A DNA stretch of 64,000 bases from Solibacillus palustris. Lineage in GTDB: Bacteria; Bacillota; Bacilli; Bacillales_A; Planococcaceae. The notes beneath the pieces were generated by a model. The model was not told where the DNA came from, did no database searches, and was given only the letters and a program-made list of their open reading frames with translations. Position numbers and translations under genes: made by a program. Location: NCBI RefSeq assembly GCF_022549215.1, contig NZ_JAKZFC010000004.1, positions 234,999 through 298,998 of the forward strand, written 5' to 3'. Below, in pieces: positions 60,804 to 64,000 of this stretch (its first letter is position 1; each line of letters starts with the position of its first letter).

Positions 60804-63800
60804 ATGGAAAAAGAAACAATGCAACAAAGAGAACAAAGAATTCGACTATTTTGGACTGCATCGAATATCTTTGAAAAATCCATTAAAAATCGTCAAGAAA
60901 GCACACCGTTTGTATTTTATGAAGGACCACCGACTGCTAATGGATTGCCACATGTAGGACATGCTTTAGGGAGAACGGTTAAGGATGTTGTTGCTCGTTA
61001 TAAAACGATGCAGGGTTTTCTAGTTGAACGTAAAGCTGGTTGGGATACTCATGGCCTGCCTGTTGAATTAGGCGTTGAAAAGCAGCTTGGAATTTCCGGA
61101 AAACAAGAAATTGAAAGTTATGGCATAGGACAATTTGTTGAAAAATGTAAAGAAAGTGTATTCACATATGAGAAAATTTGGCGTGCATTTACAGAAGAAT
61201 TAGGCTATTGGGTAGATTTGGATTCACCCTATTTAACTTTAAGTAATGAGTACATCGAAAGTGTATGGAATATCCTAAGTAAAGTACATCAAGACAAGTT
61301 ACTTTATAAAGGTCATAGAGTATCACCGTACTGTCCTAGTTGTCAAACATCTTTAAGTTCACATGAGGTAGCACAGGGTTATAAAGATGTTAAGGATTTA
61401 TCAGCAACTGTAAAATTTAAACGTACAGATTGTAATGAGTTCTTCCTTGGCTGGACAACAACACCTTGGACATTACCTGCGAATGTTGCCCTTGCGATGC
61501 ATTCAGATTTAACCTATGTAAAAGCTGAACAAAATGGAGAAACATATATCGTGGCAAAATCTCTTGTGTCAAAGATACTTGACTCCGAAGCTAAAATTAT
61601 TAGTGAGCACAAAGGAATTGAATTTGAAGGTGTTGCATATCACCCTCCATTTAATTATGTAAAAATAGAAAAAGGTCATATTGTAGTGATGGCTGACTAT
61701 GTAACTGAAACAAGCGGAACAGGTATTGTTCATATTGCGCCTGCATACGGTGAAGATGACTATCGAACTGTAACTCAAAACGATCTTTCGTTTGTCAATG
61801 TGGTAAATCAGCAAGGCAGATATACTGAAGCAGTTTCCGATTTAGCTGGTCAATTTGTAAAAGATTGTGATGTTGAAATCATTAAACTATTAGCAAATTC
61901 AAATTTACTTTTCCATAAAGAAAAAAATGAACACAGCTATCCATATTGCTGGCGCTGTGATTCACCACTACTCTATTATGCAAATGATAGTTGGTTTATC
62001 AAAATGTCATCATTAAAGACCAAACTACTTGAAAATAATGCAACTGTAACATGGTATCCAGAACATATTAAAGAAGGTCGATTTGGAAATTTCCTTGAAA
62101 ATGTAGTCGATTGGAATATTAGCCGAAATCGTTACTGGGGAACTCCTTTAAATGTATGGATTTGTACATCTTGTGGACATGAAGAAGCACCTGAAAGTAT
62201 AGAAAAATTAAAAAGCTTAGCAATGAAATCTCTCCCAGAAAACTTAGAGTTGCATAAACCATATATTGACGAAGTAATCTTTAGTTGTCCAGTGTGTCAA
62301 GATGAAATGAAGCGTACATCAGAAGTAATCGACGTGTGGTTCGACAGTGGTTCTATGCCATTTGCTCAACATCACTATCCATTTGAACTAGAAGCATTCA
62401 AAAAACAGTTTCCTGCAGATGTAGTTATTGAAGGTATTGATCAAACTAGAGGGTTTTTCTATAGTTTGTTAGCTGTTTCGGCGCTTTATACGGGAAGAGC
62501 ACCTTATAAAAATGTTTTATCGTTAGGACATGTTTTAGATGAGCATGGGCAAAAAATGTCGAAAAGTAAGGGGAATGCTCTAGATCCCTTAGAATTAATG
62601 CATGATTATGGCGCAGATGCATTACGTTGGGCCTTGCTAGTAGATAGTTCACCGTGGAATCCTAAACGCTTTTCAACAAAAATTGTACAGGAAGCTAAGT
62701 CGAAGTTTTTAGATACACTTGAAAATACCTTTAGTTTTTATCACTTGTATGCGTCCATCGATGGATATAAATTCAACTCAACTCTACCTGGAAAACAAAC
62801 AAAGATGGATGAATGGATGTTATCACGCCTTCATAGCACAATTGATAAAGTAACAACATTCATGGATGATTATCAATTTACACAGTCAAGTCGTGAAATT
62901 GCCAAGTTAATTGATGATGTAAGTAATTGGTATATACGCAGATCCAGACAACGCTTTTGGGCTTCTGGTTTCTCAGAAGATAAACGTGCAGCTTTTAATA
63001 CATTGCATGAAGTACTCAGTACAGTCTGCAAATTATTAGCACCTTTTACACCATTTATAGCTGAACATATTTATATGCAATTGCATGATGAAAGTGTTCA
63101 TTTACAGGACTATCCAAAACCAAATAAAGTAGTAATAAATGACAGTCTTGAACAAGAAATGAAAGATGTTGTCAAAATTGTTGAACTTGGTCGTAGTATA
63201 CGAAATGCTGAAAGTCTAAAAGTAAAACAGCCCTTAGCTGAAATGGTTATTTGTTCAAACGGGCATTTCGATGCATATCAAAGCATTATTCAAGATGAAC
63301 TAAATGTTAAGAAAATACACTGGACAGAAAACTTAGCTGGTTTAGCAGATGTATCATTAAAACTAAACTTTAAAACAGCTGGTGCTGTATTTGGAAAACA
63401 TGTAAATGATCTGAAGAAGTATGTTGAAAATATATCTTTAAATGAAAAAGAAACGCTAATAAGCGAAGGAAAACTGGAAGTACAATTATCTGGTCAAAGC
63501 TTTAAATTAGACAAGACACACGTTTTAACAGAAACACACGTGAAGGATGGTTATACTCTCGCCAAAGAAGGAACTTTAACAGTACTATTGTGTACCCAAT
63601 TAACACGTGAACTGATTGATGAAGGATATATCCGTGACTTTATTCGCTGTATCCAAGATAACCGTAAAAAGTTTAAATATCCAATTGAACAATATATTGA
63701 CCTTCATATTCTTTGCACATCAGAATGTCAGGAGTTAATTGTTAAATTTATAAAATTAATTAAGGCAAGTGTATTGGTTCAAGATATAGTATTTGTTTCA

Positions 63801-63875
63801 ACTTTTGATTCACAACATGTTATAAAATATGAGTTAGATAAAAATAGTTTAGAATTTACTATGAATTTAAAATAA
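60804..63875 (+). CDS. ileS: isoleucyl-tRNA synthetase, type 2
   Basis: 1023 residues; charges tRNA-Ile with isoleucine. HIGH-type motif HVGH (in [20 protein letters not shown]) is near residue 46 and KMSKSKGN near 590. The zinc-like pairs CPSC, CWRCD, CTSCGHE and CPVC are visible. Length and the sequence [20 protein letters not shown] fit the eukaryote-like type-2 IleRS, which includes MupA. Type-2 enzymes tolerate mupirocin, and the normal HxGH motif argues against the hyper-resistant variant. The start ATG 60804 fits the family, though GGAGG is 13 nt away. Controlled by the T-box. Confidence 0.92.
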   Translation: MEKETMQQREQRIRLFWTASNIFEKSIKNRQESTPFVFYEGPPTANGLPHVGHALGRTVKDVVARYKTMQGFLVERKAGWDTHGLPVELGVEKQLGISGKQEIESYGIGQFVEKCKESVFTYEKIWRAFTEELGYWVDLDSPYLTLSNEYIESVWNILSKVHQDKLLYKGHRVSPYCPSCQTSLSSHEVAQGYKDVKDLSATVKFKRTDCNEFFLGWTTTPWTLPANVALAMHSDLTYVKAEQNGETYIVAKSLVSKILDSEAKIISEHKGIEFEGVAYHPPFNYVKIEKGHIVVMADYVTETSGTGIVHIAPAYGEDDYRTVTQNDLSFVNVVNQQGRYTEAVSDLAGQFVKDCDVEIIKLLANSNLLFHKEKNEHSYPYCWRCDSPLLYYANDSWFIKMSSLKTKLLENNATVTWYPEHIKEGRFGNFLENVVDWNISRNRYWGTPLNVWICTSCGHEEAPESIEKLKSLAMKSLPENLELHKPYIDEVIFSCPVCQDEMKRTSEVIDVWFDSGSMPFAQHHYPFELEAFKKQFPADVVIEGIDQTRGFFYSLLAVSALYTGRAPYKNVLSLGHVLDEHGQKMSKSKGNALDPLELMHDYGADALRWALLVDSSPWNPKRFSTKIVQEAKSKFLDTLENTFSFYHLYASIDGYKFNSTLPGKQTKMDEWMLSRLHSTIDKVTTFMDDYQFTQSSREIAKLIDDVSNWYIRRSRQRFWASGFSEDKRAAFNTLHEVLSTVCKLLAPFTPFIAEHIYMQLHDESVHLQDYPKPNKVVINDSLEQEMKDVVKIVELGRSIRNAESLKVKQPLAEMVICSNGHFDAYQSIIQDELNVKKIHWTENLAGLADVSLKLNFKTAGAVFGKHVNDLKKYVENISLNEKETLISEGKLEVQLSGQSFKLDKTHVLTETHVKDGYTLAKEGTLTVLLCTQLTRELIDEGYIRDFIRCIQDNRKKFKYPIEQYIDLHILCTSECQELIVKFIKLIKASVLVQDIVFVSTFDSQHVIKYELDKNSLEFTMNLK

Positions 63876-63886
63876 AGTTTGAATTA

Positions 63887-63922
63887 AACGCATTTTACGC
63901 GATCACTGTAAAATGCGTTTTT
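63887..63922 (+). terminator. terminator of ileS
   Basis: ACGCATTTTAC and GTAAAATGCGT arms followed by TTTTT, about 12 nt after the ileS stop codon. The rest to 64000 shows no gene. Confidence 0.85.
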
Positions 63923-64000
63923 TACAAGTTTATAAAATTTTCATGACCTTTAATTATCTCAAAGCTCTATCAGTAATCGTAAGAAAGGGCTGCATATGCA

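Overview
The window is about 64 kb of low-GC chromosome from an endospore-forming Bacillales bacterium, most likely a Planococcaceae member close to Lysinibacillus or Solibacillus. This is inferred from the parE/plsY/yneR/yneP neighbourhood known from Bacillus, the S-box and T-box leaders, the AGGAGG ribosome-binding sites and the Bacillus-type small proteins. No database search was possible, so family names rest on recognised motifs.

Region 1 (1-11.5 kb) is core genome. It holds parE, plsY, a HesB-like protein, a YczE-type membrane protein, an ABC ATPase, metA under a SAM riboswitch, a 1248-residue SF1 helicase with a long coiled coil and an unknown partner, and a thioesterase. Two copies of a roughly 250-bp, hairpin-rich intergenic repeat lie here, and a shorter relative lies at 48.3 kb. 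Region 2 (11.5-21.4 kb) is an accessory strip in decay. It holds a probable Kiwa anti-phage pair (kwaB-kwaA), an IS3 remnant, a broken RusA resolvase, a decayed DUF2975/HTH pair, frameshifted CMD and GNAT genes, and intact Nudix, GNAT, and Rrf2/FMN-azoreductase genes.

Region 3 (21.5-40.2 kb) is the most unusual part. About twenty mostly single, mostly minus-strand genes are separated almost one by one by composite palindromic sites. They include MsrA, a TagA-type glycosyltransferase, GNATs, histidine phosphatases, two-gene sigma/anti-sigma units, DUF3888, DUF5412, small membrane proteins and a broken KAP NTPase. The sites use four related 26-27-nt hairpin cores (here A, B, C, D) in the order D-A-[terminator]-B-C on the plus strand. 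This looks like a cassette array with attC-like sites, but no integrase gene is visible. A 3' fragment of tmRNA (ssrA), a classic integration target, lies inside it. A second stretch with the same sites runs from 56.1 to 60.45 kb (CPBP protease, rhomboid, sigma/anti-sigma, GNAT).

Region 4 (40.3-49 kb) is core metabolism and transport: serine acetyltransferase, the YwnA/YwnB-type Rrf2 regulator and NAD(P)-binding protein, metNIQ, and an OpuA glycine-betaine transporter next to a BusR-type GntR/RCK_C regulator with matching inverted repeats in the opuA promoter. Region 5 (49-56 kb) mixes remnants (IS3, CPCC, HAD) with DUF4275, RNHCP, DinB, a zinc protease, an alpha/beta hydrolase, a VTT membrane protein and a YrzF-like kinase. 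The window closes with a T-box-controlled type-2 isoleucyl-tRNA synthetase.
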